64,000 nucleotides of DNA from Vibrio natriegens NBRC 15636 = ATCC 14048 = DSM 759 (GCF_035621455.1 NZ_CP141823.1:930001-994000); one strand, 5' to 3'. Shown: positions 1 through 9,121, numbered from the stretch's first letter. Made by a program: numbers and translations. The notes: a model not told the origin generated them from the sequence alone.

Positions 1-54
1 GCTGGCAAAGTCTTTGGGCTTCTTTTCTTTTTATTGTTCCAGAAGTTCTGGAGA

Positions 55-1623
55 TTAACCTTGCTTACGAATCAGGTAGTCAAACGCGCCTAAGCTTGCT
101 TTTGCACCTTCACCCATCGCAATGATGATCTGTTTGTAAGGAACCGTTGTTGCGTCACCCGCAGCAAATACACCTTCTAGGCTGGTTTCACCGTGACTGC
201 CTACTTCAATTTCACCGCGTGGAGACAAGTTCACATCTGAATCTTTCAGCCACTCTGTGTTAGGAACAAGACCGATTTGAACGAAGATACCCGATAGCTC
301 AAGTTCTTTGATTTCATCTGTGTTGCGGTCTTTGTATTTCAGGCCAGTCACGCGCTTGCCGTCACCTACAACTTCCGTTGTTTGTGCCATGGTAATGATG
401 TCAACGTTTGGTAGCGAGTTCGCTTTGTTGATCAGTACTTGGTCAGCACGTAAAACATCAGCAAATTCAAGAACCGTTACATGCTCCACAATACCTGCAA
501 GGTCGATTGCCGCTTCGATACCTGAGTTACCGCCACCGATAACAGCCGTCTTTTTACCTTTGAATAGCGGTCCATCACAGTGTGGGCAGTATGCAACGCC
601 TTTATTACGGTACTCTTGCTCACCAGGAACATTCATTTCACGCCAGCGAGCACCTGGGCTCAAAATAACACTTTGACTCTTAAGCGTTGCGCCACTTTCT
701 AACTGAATGTGGATAAGACCATCTTCAGTATGTGCTGCGCCCATTAGCTTTTTAGCTTGTTGCTCTGTCACAACGTCAACGTCGTACTCTTTCAAATGCT
801 CGCCTAGATCAGCCGCCAGCTTAGGGCCTTCAGTGCGTTTCACCGAAACAAAGTTTTCGATCGCCATGGTGTCCATAACCTGACCACCAAAACGTTTAGC
901 CACAACACCAGTGCGGATGCCTTTACGTGCTGCGTAAAGCGCTGCTGCACTACCACCAGGGCCGCCACCTACAACGAGTACGTCGTACGGTTCTTTTTCA
1001 TCCAGTGCTTTGGCTGCTTTCTCGCTTGCGCTGTCGTCGACTTTGTTCAGAATTTCTGTAAGTGACATGCGGCCTTGGCCGAACAGCTCACCGTTAACGA
1101 ATACACTTGGTACTGCCATGATATCGCGCTGTTTCACTTCGTCTTGGAACAAAGCACCGTCGATCATGGTTGCTTTCACTTTCGGGTTAATCGCTGCCAT
1201 CATGTTAAACGCCTGAACAACATCAGGACAGTTCTGACAAGACAGAGAAATAAAGATTTCTACATCCAGTTCTCTATCTAGCGCAGCGATTTGTTCAATC
1301 ACTTCTGGCTCTAGCTTGATTGGGTGACCGCCAGAGTGAAGCAGAGCAAGGACTAGTGACGTAAATTCATGGCCCATAGGCAGGCCAGCAAAGCTAAGTG
1401 CTGTTCCTTTAGTCGGGTTGGTTACCGCCATTACTGGTTTACGGTCACTGGCTGCGTCGTCACGAACAACAGAAATATGCTCGCTCATTTCTGCGATTTG
1501 ATTAGCGAGAGACAAAATATCATTTGCCGCTTTGCTTTCATCTAGGCTAACCACTAGACGTACGTCTTCTTTTACATTAGCCAGATATTGTTTGAGTTGT
1601 TGTTGGATCGCTTGGTCTAACAT
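55..1623 (-). CDS. ahpF: Alkyl hydroperoxide reductase flavoprotein subunit AhpF
   Basis: This 522-residue protein is the NADH-dependent flavoprotein that re-reduces AhpC in the cytosol. The N-terminal thioredoxin-fold part carries a redox C129-Q-N-C132 pair. An FAD-binding GGGPGG motif follows near residue 220, then the thioredoxin-reductase-type CPHCDG active site, an NAD-binding GGGNSG motif, and a C-terminal FAD motif GDATT. Length and domain order match full-length AhpF. The ATG at 1623 has an AAAAGGTAA ribosome site. It lies downstream of ahpC on the same strand, separated by about 160 bases that contain a long hairpin, so it is probably co-transcribed but less expressed than ahpC. Confidence 0.97.
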   Translation of the reverse strand: MLDQAIQQQLKQYLANVKEDVRLVVSLDESKAANDILSLANQIAEMSEHISVVRDDAASDRKPVMAVTNPTKGTALSFAGLPMGHEFTSLVLALLHSGGHPIKLEPEVIEQIAALDRELDVEIFISLSCQNCPDVVQAFNMMAAINPKVKATMIDGALFQDEVKQRDIMAVPSVFVNGELFGQGRMSLTEILNKVDDSASEKAAKALDEKEPYDVLVVGGGPGGSAAALYAARKGIRTGVVAKRFGGQVMDTMAIENFVSVKRTEGPKLAADLGEHLKEYDVDVVTEQQAKKLMGAAHTEDGLIHIQLESGATLKSQSVILSPGARWREMNVPGEQEYRNKGVAYCPHCDGPLFKGKKTAVIGGGNSGIEAAIDLAGIVEHVTVLEFADVLRADQVLINKANSLPNVDIITMAQTTEVVGDGKRVTGLKYKDRNTDEIKELELSGIFVQIGLVPNTEWLKDSDVNLSPRGEIEVGSHGETSLEGVFAAGDATTVPYKQIIIAMGEGAKASLGAFDYLIRKQG

Positions 1624-1680
1624 AGTTGTTATTACCTTTTAATAAACAGAAGAGTGGTTACTCTGGATAAAAACATGAGG

Positions 1681-1733
1681 AGAGAGCAAACCGGGAAGAA
1701 GGTCGTCAAGGTATCTAACCCGGATTGCTCTCT
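1681..1733 (-). terminator. ahpC-ahpF intergenic hairpin (attenuator or processing site)
   Basis: A 15-bp inverted repeat with one mismatch has arms at 1681-1695 and 1719-1733. No clear T-run follows it on the minus strand, so it is more likely an mRNA stability or partial-termination element that makes AhpC more abundant than AhpF. The structure is seen in the sequence; the function is inferred. Confidence 0.5.
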
Positions 1734-1782
1734 TTAATTAGGTTTTGATTCTTAGATTGAACCAGCGTTGGCTAATCTAGAA

Positions 1783-2340
1783 TTAGATTTTGCCTACTAG
1801 GTCTAGAGAAGGTGCTAGCGTTTCTTCGCCTTCTTTCCATTTAGCTGGGCAAACTTCGCCTGGGTGTGCAGCTACGTACTGAGCCGCTTTCACTTTGCGT
1901 AGTAGGTCTTCTGCGTCACGGCCGATGCCTTCTGCAGTGATTTCCATTGCCTGGATAGTACCTTCTGGGTCGATTAGGAACGTTGCACGGTCTGCAAGAC
2001 CTTGACCTTCACGCATCACGCCGAAGTTGTTTGTGATGTTGCCAGTTTGGTCGCCAAGCATGTAGTAGTTGATTTTGCCGATAGTCTCAGAGCTGTCGTG
2101 CCATGCTTTGTGAGTGAAGTGAGTGTCAGTTGATACTGAGTAAACTTCAACGCCACGGCTTTGTAGCTCTGCGTAGTGGTCTGCTAAGTCACCTAGCTCG
2201 GTCGGACAAACGAACGTAAAGTCAGCTGGGTAGAAGAAGAATACCGCCCACTTACCTAGAACATCTTGTTCTGTTACTTGTACGAATTCGCCTTCTTTAA
2301 ACGCTGTAGCTGTAAATGGTTTGATTTTAGTATTGATCAT
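1783..2340 (-). CDS. ahpC: Alkyl hydroperoxide reductase subunit AhpC (2-Cys peroxiredoxin)
   Basis: A typical 2-Cys peroxiredoxin of 185 residues that reduces H2O2, organic peroxides and peroxynitrite and is recycled by AhpF. The peroxidatic cysteine is C45 in FTFVCPTE and the resolving cysteine is C164 in GEVCPAKW. The start was placed at the ATG at 2340 because it is preceded by AAAGGAAAG and gives the usual MINTKIKPF N-terminus. A longer reading from 2376 would add 12 residues with no homology. An OxyR-type operator and a TATACT -10 box lie upstream. Confidence 0.97.
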   Translation of the reverse strand: MINTKIKPFTATAFKEGEFVQVTEQDVLGKWAVFFFYPADFTFVCPTELGDLADHYAELQSRGVEVYSVSTDTHFTHKAWHDSSETIGKINYYMLGDQTGNITNNFGVMREGQGLADRATFLIDPEGTIQAMEITAEGIGRDAEDLLRKVKAAQYVAAHPGEVCPAKWKEGEETLAPSLDLVGKI

Positions 2341-2391
2341 TACTTTACTTTCCTTTCGGTTATTTTGGATTAGCAAATCTTGCTGTCGGAA

Positions 2392-2397
2392 AGTATA
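2392..2397 (-). promoter_or_regulatory. Putative -10 box of the ahpC promoter
   Basis: TATACT read on the minus strand, about 52 bases upstream of the ahpC ATG. No good -35 is present at the right distance. The OxyR-type site occupies about -39 to -75 relative to the implied start, as expected of an OxyR-activated promoter. Confidence 0.5.
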
Positions 2398-2423
2398 TTC
2401 GCATCTGAGTTAGGTTAAATAAA

Positions 2424-2460
2424 ATTGCTTTTAACTATCTTATTGATAGCTGATTCCTAT
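2424..2460 (-). promoter_or_regulatory. OxyR operator upstream of ahpC
   Basis: The four-part OxyR signature is present with correct 7-base spacing: ATTG (2424-2427), CTAT (2435-2438), ATAG (2446-2449) and CTAT (2457-2460). Three of the four quarters are exact and the first has one mismatch. Its first spacer also fits the consensus T and A positions. OxyR tetramers bind such sites and activate ahpC on peroxide stress. Confidence 0.75.
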
Positions 2461-2619
2461 TTTCCTAAATAGAAAAAACCTATTACGCCTAATTTGTACT
2501 GACTATTAATAGGTTTTTGTTTTTCACTCTGCGATGACCATGTTGCGCCTGGATAGAAGCTTCACAAGCCAATAGTTTTAGGTTTATTTATTGTTATTAT
2601 AGTGTTAAATAAATGTAAA

Positions 2620-3078
2620 TTACGCAAGTGTATCCAACAGCTTGTTGCACAAATTCTTTAAAGTAATCAGTTCATCCAGTTCTAATGTTATTTTGCAGGC
2701 TATGGCATTAGGAACGGATTTAGCGCGTGTTTTTAACTGTTTTCCTTCGCTGGTCAGGTTCAAAACTCTCACACGCTCATCGCTTTCGCTTCTCGCCCTA
2801 GTAACGAACCCTTTTGCTTCTAGTCGTTTCAACAGAGGCGTCAGTGTGCCTGAGTCCAAGTGAAGACGTGAGCCTAATTCTTTGACACTTGCGCCGTCTT
2901 TTTCCCAAAGAACCATCATGACCAGATACTGAGAGTAGGTAAGTTCCAGTTCATCCAGTAGAGGACGATAAGCGCGAATGACGGCGTTAGCTGCACTATA
3001 GAGCGGGAAACACACTTGATTTTCCAGCAAAATTTTCTCATCGTCGTTCAACGGGTTTTCTGTGTAGCACTGACTCAT
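2620..3078 (-). CDS. ohrR: OhrR, MarR-family organic-hydroperoxide repressor
   Basis: A winged-helix MarR-family protein of 152 residues. The reactive N-terminal cysteine is C23, in the NQVCFPLYSAAN context typical of OhrR, and a second cysteine at C128 suits the two-Cys subclass that forms an intersubunit disulfide. The DNA-recognition helix region is around residues 65-90, with the wing DERVR at about 100-104. It is divergent from ohr, which it should repress until oxidised by organic hydroperoxides. Palindromes in the shared 135-bp gap are the likely operators. Confidence 0.93.
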   Translation of the reverse strand: MSQCYTENPLNDDEKILLENQVCFPLYSAANAVIRAYRPLLDELELTYSQYLVMMVLWEKDGASVKELGSRLHLDSGTLTPLLKRLEAKGFVTRARSESDERVRVLNLTSEGKQLKTRAKSVPNAIACKITLELDELITLKNLCNKLLDTLA

Positions 3079-3119
3079 GGGCTTGGCCTATCTGTTCACT
3101 ATGGAGGTTATAAAAATAA

Positions 3120-3131
3120 ATTGTGCACAAT
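3120..3131. promoter_or_regulatory. 12-bp palindrome in the ohrR-ohr divergent region
   Basis: ATTGTGCACAAT is a perfect 12-bp palindrome 41 bases upstream of the ohrR ATG. It may be an OhrR half-operator controlling ohrR itself; the assignment is inferred from position. Confidence 0.45.
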
Positions 3132-3135
3132 ATAG

Positions 3136-3182
3136 TTGCAAGTGAAGTTTGTTTCGATATAAGATTGTAGGCAATTAAATTG
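3136..3182 (+). promoter_or_regulatory. ohr promoter with OhrR-like operator
   Basis: TTGCAA (3136-3141) and TATAAG (3158-3163) form a -35/-10 pair with a 16-base spacer. Immediately downstream, CAATTAAATTG at 3172-3182 resembles the core of the well-studied Bacillus ohrA operator (recalled from memory). A repressor bound there would block ohr transcription. Confidence 0.5.
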
Positions 3183-3213
3183 TACGCAACTTAAATTGAA
3201 AGGGGATATTCGT

Positions 3214-3636
3214 ATGACGACGTTATACAAAACTCAAGCAACTGCTCTTGCTGGTCGTAATGGCCAAGTGAAAATTGACGATGGTCTATTGTCTCTCGAC
3301 TTAGCATACCCGAAAGAAATGGGTGGCACAGGTGCAGCAACAAACCCTGAGCAACTGTTTGCTGCGGGTTACTCGGCGTGTTTTTCTAATGCTATTTTAC
3401 ACGTAGCACGTGAAGCTAAAGTGAATCTCAAACATGCGCCAGTAACGGCAGAAGTCGGTATTGGTCAGAACGGCAACGGCGGTTTTGCTTTGACAGTGAG
3501 CCTGGCGGTTGAGCTGGATTTACCACAAGAACAGGCGCTTGAACTGACTCGTACTTCGCATCAGGTTTGCCCATACTCCACTGCGGTACGCGGTAATATC
3601 GACGTTGCAGTAACGGTGAATGGTGAAGCGATTTAA
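3214..3636 (+). CDS. ohr: Organic hydroperoxide resistance protein Ohr
   Basis: An OsmC/Ohr-fold thiol peroxidase of 140 residues that detoxifies organic and lipid hydroperoxides. The catalytic pair is C56 (YSACFSNA) and C119 (HQVCPYS). The ATG at 3214 was chosen because of the AAAGGGG site at 3199-3205 and the canonical MTTLYKT start; the longer reading from 3196 would include that ribosome site. It is divergent from ohrR and followed by a strong bidirectional terminator. Confidence 0.96.
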   Translation: MTTLYKTQATALAGRNGQVKIDDGLLSLDLAYPKEMGGTGAATNPEQLFAAGYSACFSNAILHVAREAKVNLKHAPVTAEVGIGQNGNGGFALTVSLAVELDLPQEQALELTRTSHQVCPYSTAVRGNIDVAVTVNGEAI

Positions 3637-3662
3637 TTGAGTTGGAATGCTTAATCAGATAA

Positions 3663-3688
3663 AAAAGCCTGCATAATCGCAGGCTTTT
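3663..3688. terminator. Bidirectional terminator between ohr and the AraC/GyrI gene
   Basis: A perfect 10-bp stem (arms 3663-3672 and 3679-3688) with a 6-base loop is flanked by A-rich and T-rich edges. It serves both convergent genes. Confidence 0.85.
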
Positions 3689-3691
3689 CGG

Positions 3692-4591
3692 CTATTTGAT
3701 GGCAGTGCAGAAACTGACATCTGCATGGTGAGTTTGTGGGTCAAAGCTATGGTAAAGCTCGAAGCAAGGACGATCATCGCTTTCAATGCCAGACTCAATC
3801 ACTTTACTCATCAAATCATCCCATGCTTTTGAGTATTGGCCGTTTTCCGTGATGCGTTGACGCATGACTGCGTATTGACCACCAGGAAAGTCTTGCAGCT
3901 CAATGCCACTTGGAACTTCGGTGTCTTCAGGCACCATCAAACAGATGTCAGTTCGACATTTCTCGTTCGGCGTGATTTCTGGGTTGTCGTGGTAAATAAA
4001 GATGCAGGTGTTGCCCGCCAGACCTTTCACGCCAGCCCATTGGTATATATGACCTGCTGGCTCTTCATAGCCTTCTCCGTAAGGGCCATTCACGCGAATG
4101 TACGCCAGTTTGGTTGCGTCAAAGTGTTGTGTTTCCATAATAATGCTCCATGTTGTGAGTTCAGAGCCAGTATATGAATCGCTGGGATTTTCTTCGTTTC
4201 CGTTCTTGCGCAATGTGTGTCCAATCTTGCTGTTTCGCGCTAATTCAGAAAACTGTTGGTAGTTTTCACAATCGCGAAAGGCCGTTGGCGTCACCCCATA
4301 ATGTTGTTTGAACGCTTTGGCTAAGCTTTGTGAGCTAGAAAAACTGTACTCTAAAGCAATGTTGAGCACCGGTTGTTTGGATTTGAACAGGTCATCCGCT
4401 GCGGCTTCTAGTCTTAAACGTCGGATAAAATCGGCTAAGGTCTCGCCCTGCACGGCTTTGAAAGTACGATGAAAGTGATAGGGGGATAAGTTCGCTAACG
4501 CCGCCACTTCGAGTAGATTGAGTGGTTCGTTAAAGTGCTGTTCCAGATAGCGAATAACAGGAACGAGTCGTTTTTGATAATCGACGCGCAT
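3692..4591 (-). CDS. AraC-family regulator with GyrI-like effector-binding domain
   Basis: This 299-residue protein has an N-terminal AraC-type double helix-turn-helix (about residues 1-105; ALANLSPYHFHRTFK and SFSSSQSLAKAFKQHYG are the two helix pairs). It is followed by a C-terminal GyrI/SbmC-like small-molecule-binding domain (about 145-299). This is the architecture of Rob-like multidrug or stress regulators. The ATG at 4591 has AAGGATG eight bases upstream, so the longer reading from 4636 was rejected. The neighbouring att operon on the same strand may be a target, but nothing in the sequence proves it. The ligand is unknown. Confidence 0.85.
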   Translation of the reverse strand: MRVDYQKRLVPVIRYLEQHFNEPLNLLEVAALANLSPYHFHRTFKAVQGETLADFIRRLRLEAAADDLFKSKQPVLNIALEYSFSSSQSLAKAFKQHYGVTPTAFRDCENYQQFSELARNSKIGHTLRKNGNEENPSDSYTGSELTTWSIIMETQHFDATKLAYIRVNGPYGEGYEEPAGHIYQWAGVKGLAGNTCIFIYHDNPEITPNEKCRTDICLMVPEDTEVPSGIELQDFPGGQYAVMRQRITENGQYSKAWDDLMSKVIESGIESDDRPCFELYHSFDPQTHHADVSFCTAIK

Positions 4592-4756
4592 TATTGGTTC
4601 ATCCTTGTTTGATTTGCTCAAAGCGTATCGTAACAAGGCAAGCTTTCAAGGCTGCTATTGGATAAATGCGTCGCGGTCGGTTGTTTTCAATAAAGATATT
4701 GTTGTTCAACAATAGGTTAAGCCTCACACTGGTAAGCGAAGCACACAATAAAGTGC

Positions 4757-5866
4757 TCAATACCCTGTCAGCTCCATATAGCCGGTGCCTGAATGAGACC
4801 CGTCGATGGTCACCGGACCCTCCCAATAGGTTACCGACAGGGGCATTTGTGCGTTAGGATTGAGTGCAGTAATCGTGATTTCAATTTGCTGATTGGGGAT
4901 CGAAAGCTGCCACTCAGTTGGATAGTCACGACCTTGAATAGTCGTTTTTCGGGAAGCTTTTAAGCGGATCTCGTTTTGTTGAATCGCAGTTGCGGTACCA
5001 TCTTGGTTCATCAGCTGCGCATGCGAGTAACTGGATTGTCCGGTCTTTGCATCGCGAAGCTGGAACACGACCAAACTCGTTTCATCACTCAGCCGTAGCG
5101 CAAACCAATCCCAACCTTGCTGTGACTCGTGTAAGTACTGTGAGCTCCACTCTCTGTCGATCCAACCTTTACCCGACACTTGATGAGTTTCACCATCAAT
5201 GGTGACTTCTCCCTCTACATCAATAAACGGCTGACTGTAGTAATACGATGCGGCCTGACCATCGGCACTTTTTGTGCTGTAGCCTTGCTCACCTTGTTTT
5301 TGGTAAGGCGCATTACTGGTTAGTTTGAGTGAGTATCCAAATTGCCTAGCGTTGGTATTGAGCGCAGCGGGAAACAAATCATCAGTCGACGATGTCCACT
5401 GCCAGTCATCCAGATAAACACGAAATGGTGAGGTTTCCACTCCGGCAAGCTCGCTGTGATCCCGTGACCATTTTTCATCGGCGTAATGTTTGTCTTTGGT
5501 GGTGACGGCACTGTGCGCCATGTAAATTTGATGGCTTTGCCATACGGCCTTTGTTTCTTCTGGTGTGTCTTTCTGTGGTACCGCAGCGAAGCGAAATTGT
5601 GTCCATTGCACACCGAGAGGGTTGCCCTTTTCATCGGTTAAGTTTGCCGTTAAATACCACCATTCATGACGAAAATCGAGGTGCGCTTGATGATCGGCAG
5701 GGAAGGTGATCTCAACACCTTTCATCACTGGAGTGAACGACTCGGCCTCCGCTGGTACTTCACTTCCTCCTAATAGCATCCCTACATTTTGTAGCTTGGA
5801 TTCTTCACAGCCGATAAGAGATAAACAACCAAGTACTAGTGCGACATGTTTTATGATTTGATTCAT
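4757..5866 (-). CDS. AttH-like lipoprotein (lipocalin/CrtC-like fold)
   Basis: About 369 residues with a lipoprotein signal peptide whose lipobox is LIGC near residue 20, so it is likely anchored in an envelope membrane. The remainder matches the AttH/CrtC-type lipocalin-like family, with the diagnostic HEWWYLTA motif early and the RGWIDREWSS-type segment (here KGWIDREWSS) in the middle. ATG at 5866 overlaps the permease stop as TGATG; GTG at 5869 is an alternative. It is the third gene of a tightly packed att-like operon. The family is named from Agrobacterium attEFGH; its substrate is not established. Confidence 0.82.
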   Translation of the reverse strand: MNQIIKHVALVLGCLSLIGCEESKLQNVGMLLGGSEVPAEAESFTPVMKGVEITFPADHQAHLDFRHEWWYLTANLTDEKGNPLGVQWTQFRFAAVPQKDTPEETKAVWQSHQIYMAHSAVTTKDKHYADEKWSRDHSELAGVETSPFRVYLDDWQWTSSTDDLFPAALNTNARQFGYSLKLTSNAPYQKQGEQGYSTKSADGQAASYYYSQPFIDVEGEVTIDGETHQVSGKGWIDREWSSQYLHESQQGWDWFALRLSDETSLVVFQLRDAKTGQSSYSHAQLMNQDGTATAIQQNEIRLKASRKTTIQGRDYPTEWQLSIPNQQIEITITALNPNAQMPLSVTYWEGPVTIDGSHSGTGYMELTGY

Positions 5867-8355
5867 CACAGTACCTCACTTTGTAAGCTGGATACCACAG
5901 GTTTGCTCACCAAGCGCCACATTGGGAGCAGGGTAGCCATCACCGCGACTAAAATGGTAATGACGGAGATACTGAGTGCATCACTCCAGCTCCATAGGTA
6001 GTTCAGGCTCCAGCCGAAAGCGCGTAAGGTTACTACGTCAGTCAGTATATAGCCGACCATTGCGCCAAGTGGTATGGCAACAACCAACGTAAAGCTGACC
6101 AAAGCGACGATTTGCCCAACCACCATCGCCATCAATTTTCGACGACTCACGCCAAGCGCATACAACCTTGCAATGGCGGCTTTGCGCGCATCGAGTAACA
6201 TAAAGCAAGCGCTGAACAAACCGATCACAGCCACCATTAAGGTGACGCCATTTAGTGTGCGTGTGATGGCAAAGGTTTGTGAAAAGATATCTAACGCGAC
6301 TGATTTGACGTGAGCCTGATCGTAGAGCTGACTCGGATTCAGAGCCAACTGTTGTTGTAATTGGTCATACATGGATTTTTTGTCGCCAGAGATTTTTATC
6401 CCAAGGCTAATCGGCAAGTCTGTAAAACCGCGCTCTTGCCACAATTGAGGGGCAAGTAATACTTCGCCATTGGGTGCACCGTAGTCGTGAAAAATGGCTC
6501 CGACAGTCAGAGTCTCGTCTTTCAACGCATCGAGCTTCAGGTCACTACCAAGCGATAAGCCAAGTTTCACTGCGGTAGGTTCACTAATCGCAACGACCTC
6601 TCCTTGATAAAAGCGCGGCCAGAACTCATCAACACGGGACTTAAATACCATGGTTTGTTCTAAAGTATCTTTATCTTTGGTGCCAAGTCGGATAGGTAAG
6701 CCCTGCAAGTTCGCATCGACATAATACTGTTTATAGACCTTTTCTACGTTGTCGAAGTGTTCCAGAGCATGCTCAACATTCGCCATTTCACCCTGCGATG
6801 GACTGACGTAAATATCCGCATGTAGTCTTTGTTCAAGCCATTGCTTTAAGGTGGATTCAAAGCTTCCGACCAAATTGTTCATACCGATATTGGCAGTCAC
6901 GGCAAGAAGCAGTGCCATCATCGCAAGAGAAAGTGGAGAAATCAGCTCACGCAGTTCAGCAAACAGATATTGCACCAAGCCAGGTGTGGTTCGCTGCTCG
7001 CTCCAATACGCTAATATGCTGAGCGTTTTCGGTAGATATAAAGGAATTGAAACCACTAACACACCAAGCCATGCCATGGTCAGGCGATGATGGTCACTCA
7101 ACCATAAACCTGTCAGAGATAGCGTGGTGAGCACCAAGCCGATAAGGAACAGTTGATTCTGGTTGGATGTTTCTGGTGCTTGATAAAGACCACTATGTGA
7201 AGAAAGCGGCTGATGGACTCGCTGTTTAAAGTGCTGCCAACAAGCGAGCAAAGCCGCCGCTAACGTCAGAAACAGCGCCTGTGCCCACCATTGCCACCGC
7301 CAAGTGCCGGGAAGTAACGTAGCGCCGTACAGTTGTTCAAGCGTAAGGGCAACCGTTGGATGTAACCAATGACTTAATTGCATACCGAGGACAAAGCCAA
7401 GTGACGCGCCGAACGCCACCAAAATCATCAATTCAACTAATAGCGCAGAGAACACATTTATCGGTGCGATGCCAGCCTGCTGAATTTGTACCAACAGGCG
7501 ATTACGTTTGAGTAAGCTGTACTTCACGCCGTTATAGGCGATAAACAGGCCGACTAAAAACGCCAACAAACTCATCGCAGTAAGATTAAGGTGGAAGCTG
7601 TCCGTTAGTGAGCCAAGATCGGTGCTTTGTGTGTTGGGTACCCATTGTCCTTGTTCTCCGACTAAGCTTTGCCATTTCTCGAGATTATTGCCTTCAGTAT
7701 TGAAAACCGCGATATAGCTCAGTTGTCCGGGTTTATTGAGTAACTGCTGAGCGAAGCCAATATCCATCAACATCCGGCTTCCCAGTTGCCAGTCATCCGG
7801 CAGAACAACGACTTTCGTTTTGACCTCATCCAGAATCATGAAATCTGTGCCACCTAGATTGTGATGTTGGGATTGACTCATCATCACTATCGGTTCACCA
7901 GCCAATAGCTGAGTCAGGGGGAGTGCGCTGTCAAACAGGGAAATATCTTGTTCGTTACTAGAATCTGAGGCGTAGCGTGTTCCAGAGGTGATCGCCGCAA
8001 TAAGGTCACTTCCCTGCACTGACCACCGACGACCTTGTTCATCCCTGACCCGACCTTCAATCACCGGCAGTGAGGCGCCCAACCCCTTTTGCCTAAGTGA
8101 AAAGTAGAGCGATTCGGGCAAATAGCGTTGACCAGCTGGTGGGATAATCAGGTTTTGTGCTTGAGCACTCAGCTGCTCTGTAGATTCTGCGTAGCTGCGT
8201 TTGGCGTTGAGATTGATGGCTTGCACGGCGACAAACAACGTAACGGCGAGTACGATACCAATTAGAATTGCTGCGGCTTGCAGCGGTGCTTGCCGATAAT
8301 GAGCGGTAAACAGGTAAAGTGCGAGTTTGGTGTGCGCAAACCTGGATTTTTTCAT
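5866..8355 (-). CDS. FtsX-like ABC transporter permease (AttF/AttG-like, fused)
   Basis: A large permease of 829 residues with a first transmembrane helix near residues 20-45, a big periplasmic domain, a central group of helices (about 255-500), a second periplasmic domain, and a final FtsX-type four-helix block (about 700-829). This is the duplicated MacB/LolC-type layout in one chain, corresponding to AttF plus AttG. ATGA overlaps link it to the ATPase upstream and the lipoprotein downstream. Such systems usually extract or move lipophilic molecules or lipoproteins; the cargo here is unknown. Confidence 0.85.
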   Translation of the reverse strand: MKKSRFAHTKLALYLFTAHYRQAPLQAAAILIGIVLAVTLFVAVQAINLNAKRSYAESTEQLSAQAQNLIIPPAGQRYLPESLYFSLRQKGLGASLPVIEGRVRDEQGRRWSVQGSDLIAAITSGTRYASDSSNEQDISLFDSALPLTQLLAGEPIVMMSQSQHHNLGGTDFMILDEVKTKVVVLPDDWQLGSRMLMDIGFAQQLLNKPGQLSYIAVFNTEGNNLEKWQSLVGEQGQWVPNTQSTDLGSLTDSFHLNLTAMSLLAFLVGLFIAYNGVKYSLLKRNRLLVQIQQAGIAPINVFSALLVELMILVAFGASLGFVLGMQLSHWLHPTVALTLEQLYGATLLPGTWRWQWWAQALFLTLAAALLACWQHFKQRVHQPLSSHSGLYQAPETSNQNQLFLIGLVLTTLSLTGLWLSDHHRLTMAWLGVLVVSIPLYLPKTLSILAYWSEQRTTPGLVQYLFAELRELISPLSLAMMALLLAVTANIGMNNLVGSFESTLKQWLEQRLHADIYVSPSQGEMANVEHALEHFDNVEKVYKQYYVDANLQGLPIRLGTKDKDTLEQTMVFKSRVDEFWPRFYQGEVVAISEPTAVKLGLSLGSDLKLDALKDETLTVGAIFHDYGAPNGEVLLAPQLWQERGFTDLPISLGIKISGDKKSMYDQLQQQLALNPSQLYDQAHVKSVALDIFSQTFAITRTLNGVTLMVAVIGLFSACFMLLDARKAAIARLYALGVSRRKLMAMVVGQIVALVSFTLVVAIPLGAMVGYILTDVVTLRAFGWSLNYLWSWSDALSISVITILVAVMATLLPMWRLVSKPVVSSLQSEVL

Positions 8356-9047
8356 AGCGCGGCTCGGAGGTTGTCCTGCTTACGGACAAGGTGACCGTTT
8401 TTCAAGCGCAGTTGAGTTTGCATGAATTCGGCACATTCAGTGCTATGCGTCACCAATATCACTGCGGTTTTACCTTGCGTGGTAATGTCACTCAGCAGCT
8501 TCATGACCTCTAAACCGGCTTTTTGGTCAAGGTTACCAGTAGGTTCGTCAGCGAGTAAGAGTTTGGGTTTGTGGGCTAAGGATCTGGCTATGGCGACACG
8601 TTGTTGCTGACCACCAGAAAGGGTAGAGACATGTCTGTTTAGTAAATCACTAATAGCCAGAGTCTCCACTAAATAGTCACACCATTCGTTCCAATTTAGC
8701 TGGTTCAAATTTAGTGGAAAGGCAATGTTTTGTTTAACGTTTAGTGGCGTTAACAGGTTGAATTGTTGAAAGATGACGCCAAGCTTTTGATGTCGAAAAT
8801 GGCTCCATTGTGGGTCTTTCCAAGCTGTGGTGTTTTCTCCATCTAACCATAGTTCGCCACTTGATAGAGGTTCGAAACCCGCAATGATATTGAGTAGGGT
8901 ACTTTTACCGCTACCACTTGCCCCTGTTAGTGCCACGCTTGCGCCGTTTGCCAGAGCGAAGTCGACATTTTCCAGCACACGGTGGTTCTCGTTGCCATCA
9001 ACAAAGCTTTTGCTGGCACTTTTAAGTGTGACAAGCGGATTTCCCAT
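8352..9047 (-). CDS. LolD/MacB-type ABC ATPase (AttE-like)
   Basis: A 231-residue ATP-binding subunit. Walker A is GASGSGKST (about 40-48), the signature is LSGGQQQRVAIARS and Walker B is LLLADEPTGNLD, the last being typical of the LolD/MacB/FtsE group. It is the first gene of the att-like operon and shares a 4-bp overlap with the permease. It should power the FtsX-like permease by mechanotransmission. Confidence 0.9.
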   Translation of the reverse strand: MGNPLVTLKSASKSFVDGNENHRVLENVDFALANGASVALTGASGSGKSTLLNIIAGFEPLSSGELWLDGENTTAWKDPQWSHFRHQKLGVIFQQFNLLTPLNVKQNIAFPLNLNQLNWNEWCDYLVETLAISDLLNRHVSTLSGGQQQRVAIARSLAHKPKLLLADEPTGNLDQKAGLEVMKLLSDITTQGKTAVILVTHSTECAEFMQTQLRLKNGHLVRKQDNLRAAL

Positions 9048-9093
9048 TTTCTCTCCCTGTAATCCAACAACTTGAGCCGTTTCTTTCGGCGGT

Positions 9094-9121
9094 TGTATAT
9101 CTATAAGATTTTAGACAACAA
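9094..9121 (-). promoter_or_regulatory. Candidate promoter of the att-like operon
   Basis: On the minus strand TTGTTG (9116-9121) and TATACA (9094-9099) are separated by 16 bases, about 45 bases upstream of the ATPase start. The match to sigma-70 is moderate. Confidence 0.35.
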
